Assembly (NCBI GenBank): GCA_963803875.1
Contig: CAWDOA010000015.1
Coordinates: 42,646-106,645, forward strand
Source: JABDIY01 sp963803875
GTDB lineage: Bacteria > Actinomycetota > Acidimicrobiia > Acidimicrobiales > SZUA-35
Reading direction: 5' to 3'
Length of the DNA stretch: 64,000 nucleotides
In this document: piece after piece, positions 1-9,065 of the stretch
How the letters are laid out: the number at the start of each line of letters is the position of its first letter
How positions within the stretch are numbered: the first letter of the stretch is position 1
Made by a program: the position numbers and the translations under genes
The notes under the pieces: generated by a model
What the model was told of the DNA's origin: nothing
What the model saw: only the letters and a program-made list of their open reading frames with translations
Databases searched by the model: none

Positions 1-1469
1 CCGTGGGAAACCTCCACCCCTTCGTCCCAGGTGCGACCGAGCTGGGTGTCCAAGCCATGAGCCAGCTGGTCGATGACGTCGGTGGCCCCGGCCTGGTCAA
101 CCGCCCCGATAACTGCAGCTCGGTCTTCAACCCGGGAGGTATCTCCGAGCCCGACCGAAGTCTGGGCCTTGAACTCGAACTGGAAGAAGTCCTGGAAGGC
201 CCCGGCCAGTCGGCGGCGCCAGTCTGGGGCGGGAAGCCGTTGCAGATCCACACCGTCAACCGTGATTCGGCCTGCGCCCGGCTTGTACATGCGGGCCAGC
301 AGCTTGACCAGCGTGGTCTTGCCTGCCCCGTTTTCGCCGACGATGGCCACCACCTTCCCAGCCGGCAACTCCAGGGACACGTCCTCCAGCACCAGCTTTT
401 CGGTCCCGGGATAGGCGAAGGAGACTCCCTCGAATCGGATGCCCTGCTCGAGACGAGTGGGGACATCGGCATCTGCCGCTTCGTCGGCAGCCTCGGCCAG
501 AAGTTCAAGCCAGCCCAGCTTGCGTGAGGAGTCGAGCCAGATCCCCCGGAGGTAACCGAGTTCACCCACCGCAGCACCGATGTAGCCACTCAGTCGAACC
601 CCGGCCGCCAGTACCAAGACGACCGCTCCAGCAGAGACATCGGCGTCGGTGGCCACGAAGACTATCGCTGCCACGTAGGCCATACCGAAGAGGGCCCAGG
701 CGCCGGCACTCCACACGGCGGTGACGTATTGGGCCCGAGAGGTCGGTCCGTACCACTGCTGCCAGCTCTGGGTCCGCCGCCTCACCAGCGTCGGCCCCAG
801 GCGCTGTAGCCGAACTTCTTTGCCGGGTGCGGCGGTTGTCCCAATGAGGAAGAGGTGCCGGGCAAGCCGGTTGTGGACCGCCACCTCTTCTTCGGTGCGT
901 CGTTCCACCCCGGGTCGCCATGCTGCGGTGGCGATCATCGGCAGGCCGAACAGCCCGAGCAGGAGAAGGGCAGGGTGGATGGTACTGAGCAGGATCAACG
1001 TCACCCCCAGCCGTACGATCCAACCGCCCATGGAGAACAACGACATGAAGAGGTGGTCGAGTGCAAACACCTGGTCCCGCAGTACCGCGAGCCGATCCAG
1101 GTAGTCCGGCCGTTCGTGGTGTTCGATGCTGCCGATCTTGGCTTGTAGCGAAGCAACGTGGGTTTCCAGGGCAATACCAACCCGGTCCCGGAACCGCCGG
1201 TCCACCCGCTCCAGGATCACGCCGAGGAACCACATCAGGACCGCGGACACACCAACACCAAACGCGGCCCAGTAGATCTTGGCGCTGTTGCCCTCCAGCA
1301 CCCCGTCGGTCAGGAGGGCCAGCCACAGGGCGATCAGCGCATCGGGTAGGGCGGTGACCACGGTCATCAGCAGGGACAGAGCCAGCAACTTCGGCTCGGC
1401 CCGAAAGCCGATCCGGAAGGTCCGCCAAAGCGATGGCAGCGTCGGCGGCAGGTCAGTCGAGGCTGTCAT
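1..1469 (-). CDS. ABC transporter ATP-binding/permease protein (exporter half), 3' end cut by window edge
   Basis: Half-size ABC exporter, membrane domain fused to ATPase, probably forming a heterodimer with the gene just upstream. The ATG at 1469 lies inside the end of that gene (17-nt overlap), so the two are translationally coupled. The reading frame is open to the window edge (about 489 codons). The first ~330 residues carry hydrophobic helices; the nucleotide-binding domain starts near residue 345, with Walker A GENGAGKTT near residue 375 and a Q-loop FQDF further on. The signature motif, Walker B and C-terminus lie outside the window. Substrate is not evident; lipid, peptide or drug export is usual for the family. 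Confidence 0.9.
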   Translation of the reverse strand, partial: MTASTDLPPTLPSLWRTFRIGFRAEPKLLALSLLMTVVTALPDALIALWLALLTDGVLEGNSAKIYWAAFGVGVSAVLMWFLGVILERVDRRFRDRVGIALETHVASLQAKIGSIEHHERPDYLDRLAVLRDQVFALDHLFMSLFSMGGWIVRLGVTLILLSTIHPALLLLGLFGLPMIATAAWRPGVERRTEEEVAVHNRLARHLFLIGTTAAPGKEVRLQRLGPTLVRRRTQSWQQWYGPTSRAQYVTAVWSAGAWALFGMAYVAAIVFVATDADVSAGAVVLVLAAGVRLSGYIGAAVGELGYLRGIWLDSSRKLGWLELLAEAADEAADADVPTRLEQGIRFEGVSFAYPGTEKLVLEDVSLELPAGKVVAIVGENGAGKTTLVKLLARMYKPGAGRITVDGVDLQRLPAPDWRRRLAGAFQDFFQFEFKAQTSVGLGDTSRVEDRAAVIGAVDQAGATDVIDQLAHGLDTQLGRTWDEGVEVSH

Positions 1470-3363
1470 AGGTCAGCGCCTCCCCGCCATGGCCTACCTT
1501 CAGGCTCTCGCCATCGGTGTTGTTGACGCTCGGCTCGATGAAACGTGACGCCTGGAGGTCATACATCGTCCGGTATCGCCGGCCGAGGGACATGAGCTCG
1601 TCGTGGGAGCCCAGTTCGATGACTCGACCGTTCTCGACCACCGCGATCCGATCGGCGAGCCGCACAGTAGAAAACCGATGAGAAACCAGAATGGTGGTGC
1701 AGTCTCTGGTCGCTTCGAGGAGTCGGGCGAAGATCTCGGCTTCGCCCCGCACATCGAGCTGGGCTGTTGGTTCATCGAGGAGTACAAGGCCGGCCCCTTG
1801 TTTCACACCACATATGGCGCGGGCCAGCGCCACCCGCTGCCATTGCCCGCCCGAAAGGTCGGTGCCGCCGGGGTACCCTTTGGCCAGGGGCGTATCCAGC
1901 TCGGCCAAACCGGTCGCCCCTGCTTCATCCAGCGCTTCGAGGATCAGCTCGTCGGGCGCCCCGAGGGGGGCCACGTTCTCGCGCAGTGGCAGTTCGTAAC
2001 GTACGAAGTCCTGGAAGACGGCAGTGACCCTGGCCCGCCAGTTGTCGACGTCGAGGGTTCTCAGGTCATCGCCGTCGATTCGGATCGAACCGTGCTGTGG
2101 GTCGTAGAACCGGCACAGCAGCTTGGCCAACGTGGTTTTGCCAGCCCCGTTTTGTCCGACGATGGCCAACGACTCACCGGCGTGCACCGTGAGGTTCAAC
2201 CCGGACAGTACCGGGACCGAGGCCAATGGATACGTGAACTCGAGGTCGGTGAACTCGATCTGGTGTGAACCTCGAGACCGCACCCTTGAAACCCCCGTGT
2301 CAGCTGTCGCTTGGGGCGTCGACGGTGACAGGGTGTGGTAGTCGGCAAAGGTGGTGGCCAGCCGTTCAACCGTGGCTGCCGGAGCCGATGCAGCGTCCAG
2401 CGCCCAGTTGAGCCCACCAAAGGCGATGGAGGAGACCGTGATGGCAGCGACCAGGTAGGTGATGGCCTGGCCGGCCGACAGTTCGCTGTCAACGGTCGCG
2501 GCAGCCAGACGCCAGAACACCAGACCATTGGCTGCAGCCACTGCGACGAGGCTGGCCCCAACCGATCGCTCCCGGAGTTTGGTTGCTTCCCACTGCAGGT
2601 CATAGAGATGTCGACGTCGCTGTGCGAACCGATCCACCACCCAGTCCGCCAAGCCGAAAAGGCGGAGCTCCTTGGCCGCTGGTGCATCGACCGCCAGCCG
2701 GTAGGCGTAGTCGGCGTGCCGCTGGGCATCTCGCACCTCGTCGGTATTTCGGTCCTTCCACACCCCGCTCTCCTTGAGGAGCCAGTGAGTGGCACCCCAC
2801 CCCGCAACCAGGATCAGCGGCTCCCACCAGCCGAAGCCGAACAACACAATCGCGGCCGAAACTCCCGAGATGAGTGGGCGGAGGCCACCGGCGATGAAGT
2901 TCATGGAGACGAACAGCGGTGGGGCCATGATGCCGAGGTCGAAGTCTCGGGCCATGGACATCTCGGCTGAGAGGTTCGGATCTTCCAGGTGGGAAAGCCC
3001 GGGTGGTGCGGTGGTGGCTCGGATCAAGCGATCGTTCATCCAGTCAGCGGCCCGTCGGCCGAGGTTCTGGCCTATGGCCACGTGAAGTGGGTTGGTGACC
3101 TGCATTGCGATGAACACAACTGCGACCGCGATGAGCGGACCGGTGAGAGAACTATTGGTGTCGATGGCATCGATCACCGCTCCGATGATCAGGGCGAAGG
3201 CTGCTGGCAGAACCCCTCCGAGCAGTAGAAGTCCCCACCAGGCCGTGCTCAGACGCGGTGACGCTCGATGCAGCGTTTTGAAGAAGACAACCTGCGGGTG
3301 CTGGGCAACCGGCGGTTTCTTTTCCTGCCTGTGATCCGGTTCCTGTTCCTGTTCTTCGGACAT
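1453..3363 (-). CDS. ABC transporter ATP-binding/permease protein
   Basis: Complete half-transporter of 636 aa. An N-terminal membrane domain (roughly residues 40-350) is followed by an ATPase domain with Walker A GQNGAGKTT, signature LSGGQWQR, Walker B LVLLDEPT and H-loop SHR. The start is placed at ATG 3363, preceded by GGGGGA at good spacing; longer in-frame extensions have no comparable site. It begins 37 nt after the aminotransferase stop and overlaps the next exporter half by 17 nt, so all three may be co-transcribed. The two halves differ in sequence, which suggests a heterodimeric exporter. Substrate unknown. Confidence 0.93.
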   Translation of the reverse strand: MSEEQEQEPDHRQEKKPPVAQHPQVVFFKTLHRASPRLSTAWWGLLLLGGVLPAAFALIIGAVIDAIDTNSSLTGPLIAVAVVFIAMQVTNPLHVAIGQNLGRRAADWMNDRLIRATTAPPGLSHLEDPNLSAEMSMARDFDLGIMAPPLFVSMNFIAGGLRPLISGVSAAIVLFGFGWWEPLILVAGWGATHWLLKESGVWKDRNTDEVRDAQRHADYAYRLAVDAPAAKELRLFGLADWVVDRFAQRRRHLYDLQWEATKLRERSVGASLVAVAAANGLVFWRLAAATVDSELSAGQAITYLVAAITVSSIAFGGLNWALDAASAPAATVERLATTFADYHTLSPSTPQATADTGVSRVRSRGSHQIEFTDLEFTYPLASVPVLSGLNLTVHAGESLAIVGQNGAGKTTLAKLLCRFYDPQHGSIRIDGDDLRTLDVDNWRARVTAVFQDFVRYELPLRENVAPLGAPDELILEALDEAGATGLAELDTPLAKGYPGGTDLSGGQWQRVALARAICGVKQGAGLVLLDEPTAQLDVRGEAEIFARLLEATRDCTTILVSHRFSTVRLADRIAVVENGRVIELGSHDELMSLGRRYRTMYDLQASRFIEPSVNNTDGESLKVGHGGEALTYDSLD

Positions 3364-3400
3364 CGTCCCCCCGACCCAGGTGTCCCGGTCAGCTGAGTGG

Positions 3401-4408
3401 CTACCAGCCCTCCGGGCGGTTGGCGAGCCCCTGTTGAAGCTGTGTGACGCGATCACGAATCTGGGCCGTTCGAGTACCGGCCTCAGTTCCCCCCACGGCC
3501 TGCTCAGTTCCTTCGTAGATCAGGGTGCCAACCGGGGCGACGATGGCCGCCGTGCCAGAAAGTACGATTTCAGTGGTAGGGGCAGCCGCCAACTCCAGCA
3601 GTTCTGTGACCGACAACGGGCGTTCTTCTACCTCGAACCCCAGTTCACCGGCCAGCGTCAGAATTGTGTCGCGGGTGACCCCGTGGAGATATCCCTCGGT
3701 CAGTGGCGGGGTGATGATCGTGCGGTCGGCGAGTACCAAGAAGTTTGCAGCCCCGGTTTCCTCGACGAACCCACCGGGCGCAAAGAGAACCTGGTCGGCG
3801 TTGTAGTTGTTTTTGGCTTGATTCAGCACTCCGAGGGCCATTGCGTAGTTGGCGCCCGTCTTCACCATTCCAAACTGCGGCGTGGTGCGCGGCAACTTGG
3901 TTTCGATGGCCAGTCGGAGCGCACCACCGGAGAAATACTGTCCGACCGGACTGGCCAGAATGTAGAACAGTGCGGTTGTGGAAGGTCGGGCCGCAGCACC
4001 GATGTTCTGTTCGGTTCCGATGAGGGTGGGGCGCAGATACAGCGAGCCGGGTGGTTCAGGGGTGATCGCCGAGTTGGCCGCCACAGTGTCGGCAACCATT
4101 CGTTCGAAGAGGGCGACCGGGGGACGGGGCAGCATGAGACGTTCTGCACTGCCGTGCATCCGTTCGGCATGTCTGCTGGCCCGAAAGGTTGCCACCGATC
4201 CATCCGGTTGGCGGTGTGCCTTCAGTCCCTCGAAACAACTGCTGCCATAGTGCAGTGCGTGGGTGGCTGGGTGGAGCAACAACTCGTCGGTGCTCACCAT
4301 GCGAGGCTCAGCCCATGAGGTGCCATCGAATCCTGCGCTGGCCATAACTGCGCCGAAAACGGTACCAAACGGTTTGCTGGCGGCTTCTTGGTTGGCATTG
4401 GCAGACAT
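3401..4408 (-). CDS. ilvE: Branched-chain amino acid aminotransferase (class IV)
   Basis: PLP-dependent fold-type IV transaminase interconverting Leu/Ile/Val and their 2-oxo acids with glutamate/2-oxoglutarate. It is 335 aa, normal for IlvE. The Schiff-base lysine is K183 in MVKTGANYAMAL, and the downstream FVEETGAANFLVL is the usual phosphate-binding block. HYGSSCFEGLKAH near residue 53 is the family N-terminal motif. It lies upstream of, and in line with, the ABC exporter pair, though a metabolic link is not obvious. Confidence 0.93.
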   Translation of the reverse strand: MSANANQEAASKPFGTVFGAVMASAGFDGTSWAEPRMVSTDELLLHPATHALHYGSSCFEGLKAHRQPDGSVATFRASRHAERMHGSAERLMLPRPPVALFERMVADTVAANSAITPEPPGSLYLRPTLIGTEQNIGAAARPSTTALFYILASPVGQYFSGGALRLAIETKLPRTTPQFGMVKTGANYAMALGVLNQAKNNYNADQVLFAPGGFVEETGAANFLVLADRTIITPPLTEGYLHGVTRDTILTLAGELGFEVEERPLSVTELLELAAAPTTEIVLSGTAAIVAPVGTLIYEGTEQAVGGTEAGTRTAQIRDRVTQLQQGLANRPEGW

Positions 4409-4527
4409 GAGCTGATGGTAGGGCGAAACAAGGCGGCCTGCGCAGCGGTTTTGGGTTCCCGACGAGCCATTTCTGGGGTGTGGTCACCGGACCACAGGGG
4501 AGGTCTCGCCTACGATCGCGGTGAACC

Positions 4528-6523
4528 ATGCCACCGCGGACGGTGAGAGGGAGCTACGGAGTGGGAACAGGGGTCGAGGGTGGTGCGCTGGCAGCGATCA
4601 TCGAGGTCGTGGACGTCAGCCGCATCGCCTCGCTGGCTCAACTCCATGCCCACCTCGCAACTACCCATCCGGAACTATCGGAGGCCGATATCGGTCAGGT
4701 GGTCGTCGCGGCTGAACAGCTCGAACTTCTCGACGACCTCGTCTTTTCGAGGGCATCATTGGTGGCCGGCAGAACCTATACCGTTCGCGTCGACTCGCCC
4801 CTACTGGTTGAGAATCACGATGATCTAGCGCCGCTGCTCGGTGCTCAACAACACCTCGAAGACCCGGCCGGGGTTGTGCTGCGTTCCGCCGAGCGTCAGA
4901 TCGTGGTCGTGGGGGCGGTTCCTTCCACTCTCGAGGCGGGTGGCCACTACCTCGCATTGGCCGTTCCGGAGGACGTCGTCACCGTCGACTTCGGTTTCCT
5001 TCCGCCGGATCGCGTTCACGTTGACGCCATGGGATCCAGTCGTTTGGTTTCGGGCGAGGTCGAGATAGCGGCGCTCCGCTCCGCCAGCGATCACTGGCTA
5101 GGTTCCGGTCGGGCGGTCACGGCTCGCACGTTGGTCGCGTATGCGATTTCACTCAACGACCAGTGCTTTCGGGATCCGACGCTGCCGCTTACAGATCTCT
5201 TTGCCGCAGCCGGCCTTCGGGGTCAACACGGTGAGTGGGGCAGGAGCGGGGACGAATGGACACCGGTCGGTGAGGCCGTCACGGAACAAGTGATCGACCG
5301 CGTGATCGATGAGCACAATCTCTCCAACGACGAGGCCGGCGACTTTCGTTTGGCGGTGCTTCAGTGGCAGCAATGGGTCGGCGGCCGATCAACGATCAAT
5401 GCCACGTCGTTTGCCGCTCTGCTCACGGGCCGTGTAGCAGCTGCGTTCGCGGAGTACTGGCAGCCGCCGAAGCGTTGCATCGATCGACGAGTGGATGGAC
5501 CAGCGCCGCCTGGTCGAGACACTCGGCCGCAAGCACGGCGAATATCCCGGGGTCAACTACCTCCGAGGAATGATAGATCTTCGCCTGGGTGACGGGGCTG
5601 CCGCCTTCAGATTTTTCGAGCACGCCCACAAGGTCGATGAGGACTACCTCCCGGCCAGGCGAGAGTTGGGGCTTCTGTTCCTTGACGCTTCGAGAATCGA
5701 AGATGCAATGGATGTCCTCCCCTCCGACATCCCTGCATTCGGTGCAATGGAGTACCTGCTCGATCAAGCTGAACGGGATCGAGCCCAGGCTGACCGCGGT
5801 GATCCGTGCCGGTGTGGGTCGGGCAAGAAGTATCGCTCGTGTTGCGCCAAGCGGCTCAGATTCACTTTCGCCGAACAGCTCGAAGTGATCGACATCCGGC
5901 TCAAGGTCTACCTGTCCCAGCCACCGTGGTCGGTTCAGATGGATCGGCTCGCAGACATCGTGAGTACCGAGTGGGAACTCATGAGTTTTCCAGATGCCCT
6001 GGCCGAGCCGTTTGTTCATGATGTGCTGGCCATCGAGGCCGGAGGCGCAGCCTCCTATCTGGCGGCCCGGCGCAGCCTGCTCACCGAGTCAGACGCCACC
6101 ATCCTGGCCACGTTCGTTGCTCAGAGCCGAGACGCCTTTGACATTCTGTCCGCTAGCCCTCACACATGGAAACTTCGGCATCCTGACAGCGGGGCCGAGC
6201 TACACATCGATGCGTTGGACCAGTCACCAACGCCGGGAGATGCGGTCCTGGTGCGGACAATTGCTCGCAACGGTGGCCTGGCGGCCGTCGGTCCCGCCAT
6301 TGTCGTTCCTGGTTCACACGTTTCGTTGCTGCGGGTCGTGCTGGGATCACGTCCCACCGCCGAACAGCTGTTGGGGTGGGTGTGCCGCCGGTCTGAGATC
6401 CTGCGTCCCCACATCGACCTCGCCACCCCCATCGATCTGCGGGAAACCGGAGAGCCCTCCGATGATGCGATCCTGGCGGGAATCGATCTCGACGATCTGG
6501 CCCGTCGCGCCATGGAGAGCTGA
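4528..6523 (+). CDS. SEC-C metal-binding protein, interrupted by a probable one-base frameshift
   Basis: Two overlapping frames (4528-5592 and 5495-6523) together make one ~665-aa actinobacterial-type protein: a long N-terminal domain of unknown role, a TPR-like stretch (GVNYLRGMIDLRLGDGAAA), then a SEC-C zinc motif DPCRCGSGKKYRSCC and a C-terminal domain. The first frame degenerates into Arg/Pro-rich sequence after AEYWQPP, while the second frame opens only after a TAG at 5435-5437. Removing one A of the AA at 5470-5471 joins AEYWQPP to SVASIDEWMDQRR. Hence one gene carrying an indel, probably a sequence error. SEC-C binds zinc and often mediates protein contacts; precise function unknown. 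Confidence 0.75.
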
Positions 6524-6552
6524 GCCCGAGTCATGCCGGGTTGGGGCATGAT

Positions 6553-7356
6553 GTGGTGGTGAGTCCAGAGGATGGGGATCCGGAGCGTCGAATCGGTCTT
6601 GTGCTGGGAGCAGGCGGCACCCAGGGTGGGTTCTTCATCCGCGCTGGCCTGGCCGCACTCACGGAGCGAACCGGCTTTGTTCCGGCCATGAGCACCACGG
6701 TCGTCGGCACCAGTGTGGGTGCTCTCAACGCAGCCCGCATCGATCCGGAACCGATTGATGTAAACGCCTCGGTGCTGGAGAGCCTGCGCGAGCTGGCCGC
6801 CCACGCTGCTCCGTCTGCACCCACCATGGCCGACCGAGTTCTCGCCGGTCCCCGCCAACTCATTGGGCGAGTGGTCGGTCGGGTTGTGCCAGCCGGTTCT
6901 CACACGCCTGACTACCCGGTTGCTGCCGGCCCGTATCACCCTGGGGTTCGAACGGTGTCGTGCCGCAGATCCGATGGGTCTCGACGAATCGCAGTGTTGG
7001 CCCGTGCTGCCGCTCCGGTCGCTGAACTGTACGCCTCAGCCGCCATCCCCGGCTTTGCGCCGCCGGTTCTGTTGGGTGGGGTCGAGCACGTTGATGGAGC
7101 GGTGTGGTCAACCACCAACGCCGACCTAGTAGCAACCGAAGATCATGATCTGCTGATCGTGATCGCTCCCATGGCGTCTCGATCCGGAGGCGGCGTCCTG
7201 CCCAGAAGCCACCGCGCCGCAGTCCTGTCCGAAGTAGCGCCGTGGAGAAAGGCTGGCAAGCCAGTGATCCTCATAGCGCCTTCGGCCGATGCGATCGACC
7301 GACGTAATGACCACGATGCCTTTGCGGCTGAGGCTCGGTCCCAGATAGCGGGGTGA
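6553..7356 (+). CDS. Patatin-like phospholipase family protein
   Basis: Predicted serine acyl hydrolase of the patatin family. Visible motifs are the oxyanion loop GLVLGAGGTQGGFF near the N-terminus, the nucleophile elbow GTSVGA (GxSxG) and the dyad motif DGA in HVDGAVWS. Length (~267 aa) fits bacterial patatins without extra domains. Start is uncertain: three consecutive GTG codons at 6553, 6556 and 6559 follow a GGGG; 6553 is chosen for spacing, and a TTG at 6541 is possible. It follows the SEC-C gene by ~30 nt and converges with the peptidase gene downstream. Confidence 0.82.
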   Translation: MVVSPEDGDPERRIGLVLGAGGTQGGFFIRAGLAALTERTGFVPAMSTTVVGTSVGALNAARIDPEPIDVNASVLESLRELAAHAAPSAPTMADRVLAGPRQLIGRVVGRVVPAGSHTPDYPVAAGPYHPGVRTVSCRRSDGSRRIAVLARAAAPVAELYASAAIPGFAPPVLLGGVEHVDGAVWSTTNADLVATEDHDLLIVIAPMASRSGGGVLPRSHRAAVLSEVAPWRKAGKPVILIAPSADAIDRRNDHDAFAAEARSQIAG

Positions 7357-7389
7357 GCTGATCTCACCCAACCCCCAGCCCGAGGTGGT

Positions 7390-8532
7390 TCAGTGGCCGG
7401 TGGTGCTCCAATGCCACGGCTCGCTGGGAAGATTGAAGAACCCGTAGGTGGCTGCGTTTTCCTGCAACCACAGGAATCCTGGAGATCCGGCATTCAGGAT
7501 CACCCCGTTCTCGGTGAAGTCGAGAGCGAGTCCCAGCTCGTGCTGGCTGTGAAGGGGTCGGGCGGTCGGGGGAGAGCAGTTCGGTGAGGGTCCGTCGAAG
7601 ATCGCAAAGCCGGTTTCGCCGCAGTGATTGATGCGGATCTGTATCTGCTCCTCGGTGCTGCGATAACCCCAACCTCCCAAGATGATCTCTGCCTCTGCCG
7701 CCGCGGCAAGCATCTCGTTCAGTGGTCCGGCGATTGTCGGGCTGACCGAGAATCCACCGACCGCCAGAGTGTCTGGCGGTTCGCCAGACACCTCCAAGGT
7801 CTGAGTCCGGCGGTCCCGAATCGCAATCGGATGATCCAGCGCAACCCGCCTCGCGGCCGAATCGAGTTCGCTGGCCTCTTCCACTGCATATCCCTGGAGC
7901 CGCACCTTGGTTCGAACCTGATCGGCTACGCCCTGTCGAGCGAGAACCGTGGACTGACCCGCCAGCGCAGCTTGATCCAGTCGCTCCCGGGTCGCAGAGA
8001 GGGTCTCGGTGGCCACTTCGATCGGTGCGTCGATATAGATCCGCGCTTGACTTCCGGTGAGCTTGTCGAGCGCATCGGACTCGCCGTTCACAAAGGAATC
8101 CACAACCAGGGCGGTGAGCCTATCGGCGACCACTTTTTCACGATTCGTCGCAGCCGCATAGTGCCAGCCGCTCACCTCGATTCTCCCCACGGCAGCGTCG
8201 GCTTCCAATCCGAGTCGAGCGAGCTCGGTGTCTTGGGCGGCAAGGTTTGCGGCTGTCGACAACGTCCAGGACTCGGCCACCGATGAGCCCGATCTCCAAG
8301 GATCGACCTGCTCGGACGGGATTGCTCGAGTTCGGAGCTCGGCCAGCTCACTGGGACTGAGGGCTTCGATACCCAGGGTGTTCGTGACTGCTCGGCTCGG
8401 TGGGTTGCTCGGTGGGTTGAATGCGTCGTCAAGCTGCCCGTGCGAGGCTGCCGGTGACCCGAGCATGCTCGAGATCATGGTCAACACAGCTGTGAGAGCG
8501 AGCGCAGGTCGCACGCGGGCGCGGGTGGTCAC
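7390..8532 (-). CDS. Secreted D-alanyl-D-alanine carboxypeptidase-like protein (M15, VanY type)
   Basis: 380-aa exported protein starting at GTG 8532 with a Sec signal peptide (basic MTTRARVRPA, then a hydrophobic stretch, cleavage near SPAASHG). The C-terminal ~120 residues carry the M15B peptidase signature: GGWGYRSTEEQ, the zinc motif SQHELGLALDF (SxHxxGxAxD) and EPWHWS supplying the last zinc histidine. The middle is a helical, Ala-rich region without a recognised domain. Likely trims peptidoglycan stem peptides outside the membrane. Confidence 0.87.
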   Translation of the reverse strand: MTTRARVRPALALTAVLTMISSMLGSPAASHGQLDDAFNPPSNPPSRAVTNTLGIEALSPSELAELRTRAIPSEQVDPWRSGSSVAESWTLSTAANLAAQDTELARLGLEADAAVGRIEVSGWHYAAATNREKVVADRLTALVVDSFVNGESDALDKLTGSQARIYIDAPIEVATETLSATRERLDQAALAGQSTVLARQGVADQVRTKVRLQGYAVEEASELDSAARRVALDHPIAIRDRRTQTLEVSGEPPDTLAVGGFSVSPTIAGPLNEMLAAAAEAEIILGGWGYRSTEEQIQIRINHCGETGFAIFDGPSPNCSPPTARPLHSQHELGLALDFTENGVILNAGSPGFLWLQENAATYGFFNLPSEPWHWSTTGH

Positions 8533-8611
8533 AACGGACTATCGGCCAGGGCTCCGATGAACTGAATCGCTCCTGGAGTTGGTCTGACGATTCTCCCCAG
8601 CCTCGGGGGCC

Positions 8612-8920
8612 CTAGTGGTGGCAGGCGGGCCCATGCACGTGATGGGCGATGACCGCCAGCTTGGAACCTAGGAGCTTCTTCTGGGTCACGAGCTCGACGA
8701 CGTTGGCGTACTGAATCAGCTTGGGCGACACCATGATCTCGATGTCATCGTCGAAGACACGCTTGTACACGCTGGTGTTCTTTCCCTTGAGGTAGGTGTC
8801 GACCGACACCTCGTAGGACCCGCCTCAACCAACCGGAGCAATGAAGTCGATGGCTGCTCGGCCGCCACTTTTCCTCACCGCTTCTTTTGCTGCGTCGGAT
8901 ATGCGAAGTTCCATGGCCAT
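8612..8920 (-). CDS. HesB/IscA-like selenoprotein (in-frame TGA read as Sec32)
   Basis: 102-aa protein if the TGA at 8825-8827 is read as selenocysteine. Upstream of it, ELRISDAAKEAVRKSGG and AAIDFIAPVG are a HesB-type start; downstream in the same frame GGSYEVSVDTYLKGKNT and the tail HHVHGPACHH complete the domain. The Sec sits where IscA-type scaffolds carry a conserved cysteine. The frame is continuous on both sides, and a 6-bp hairpin with a GGTC loop begins 14 nt after the TGA. HesB-like selenoproteins are known from marine metagenome selenoprotein surveys (from memory). Start ATG 8920 (or 8914) lacks a clear Shine-Dalgarno. Role in Fe-S or redox chemistry is inferred. Confidence 0.82.
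8795..8810 (-). promoter_or_regulatory. Candidate bacterial SECIS hairpin for the HesB-like selenoprotein
   Basis: On the minus strand GGTGTC-GGTC-GACACC forms a perfect 6-bp stem with a four-base loop. It begins 14 nt after the TGA, putting the loop ~20 nt downstream. The GGUC loop resembles the G-U loop SelB recognises in E. coli fdhF, and the spacing fits bacterial SECIS elements. Confidence 0.65.
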
Positions 8921-9025
8921 AGTTAACCATCGGCGACCGAAGGAACAGTTCCAGGACCGCAGCCATCGCGGGGGCTGGCGGTTAGGTCCCTTGTCAGCAC
9001 GACCTGGCGCAGACTCTGGTTGTTC

Positions 9026-9061
9026 TGACCTTGCCACCGGTTCGGCCCTATGACAAGGTCA
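9026..9061. promoter_or_regulatory. Inverted repeat TGACCTTG / CAAGGTCA upstream of the 2-oxoacid oxidoreductase
   Basis: Perfect 8-bp arms at 9026-9033 and 9054-9061 separated by 20 nt, ending 4 nt before the ATG at 9066. It lies in the 145-bp divergent promoter region shared with the HesB-like gene. It could be a regulator site or an mRNA leader hairpin; no cognate regulator is adjacent. Confidence 0.4.
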
Positions 9062-9065
9062 CTCT

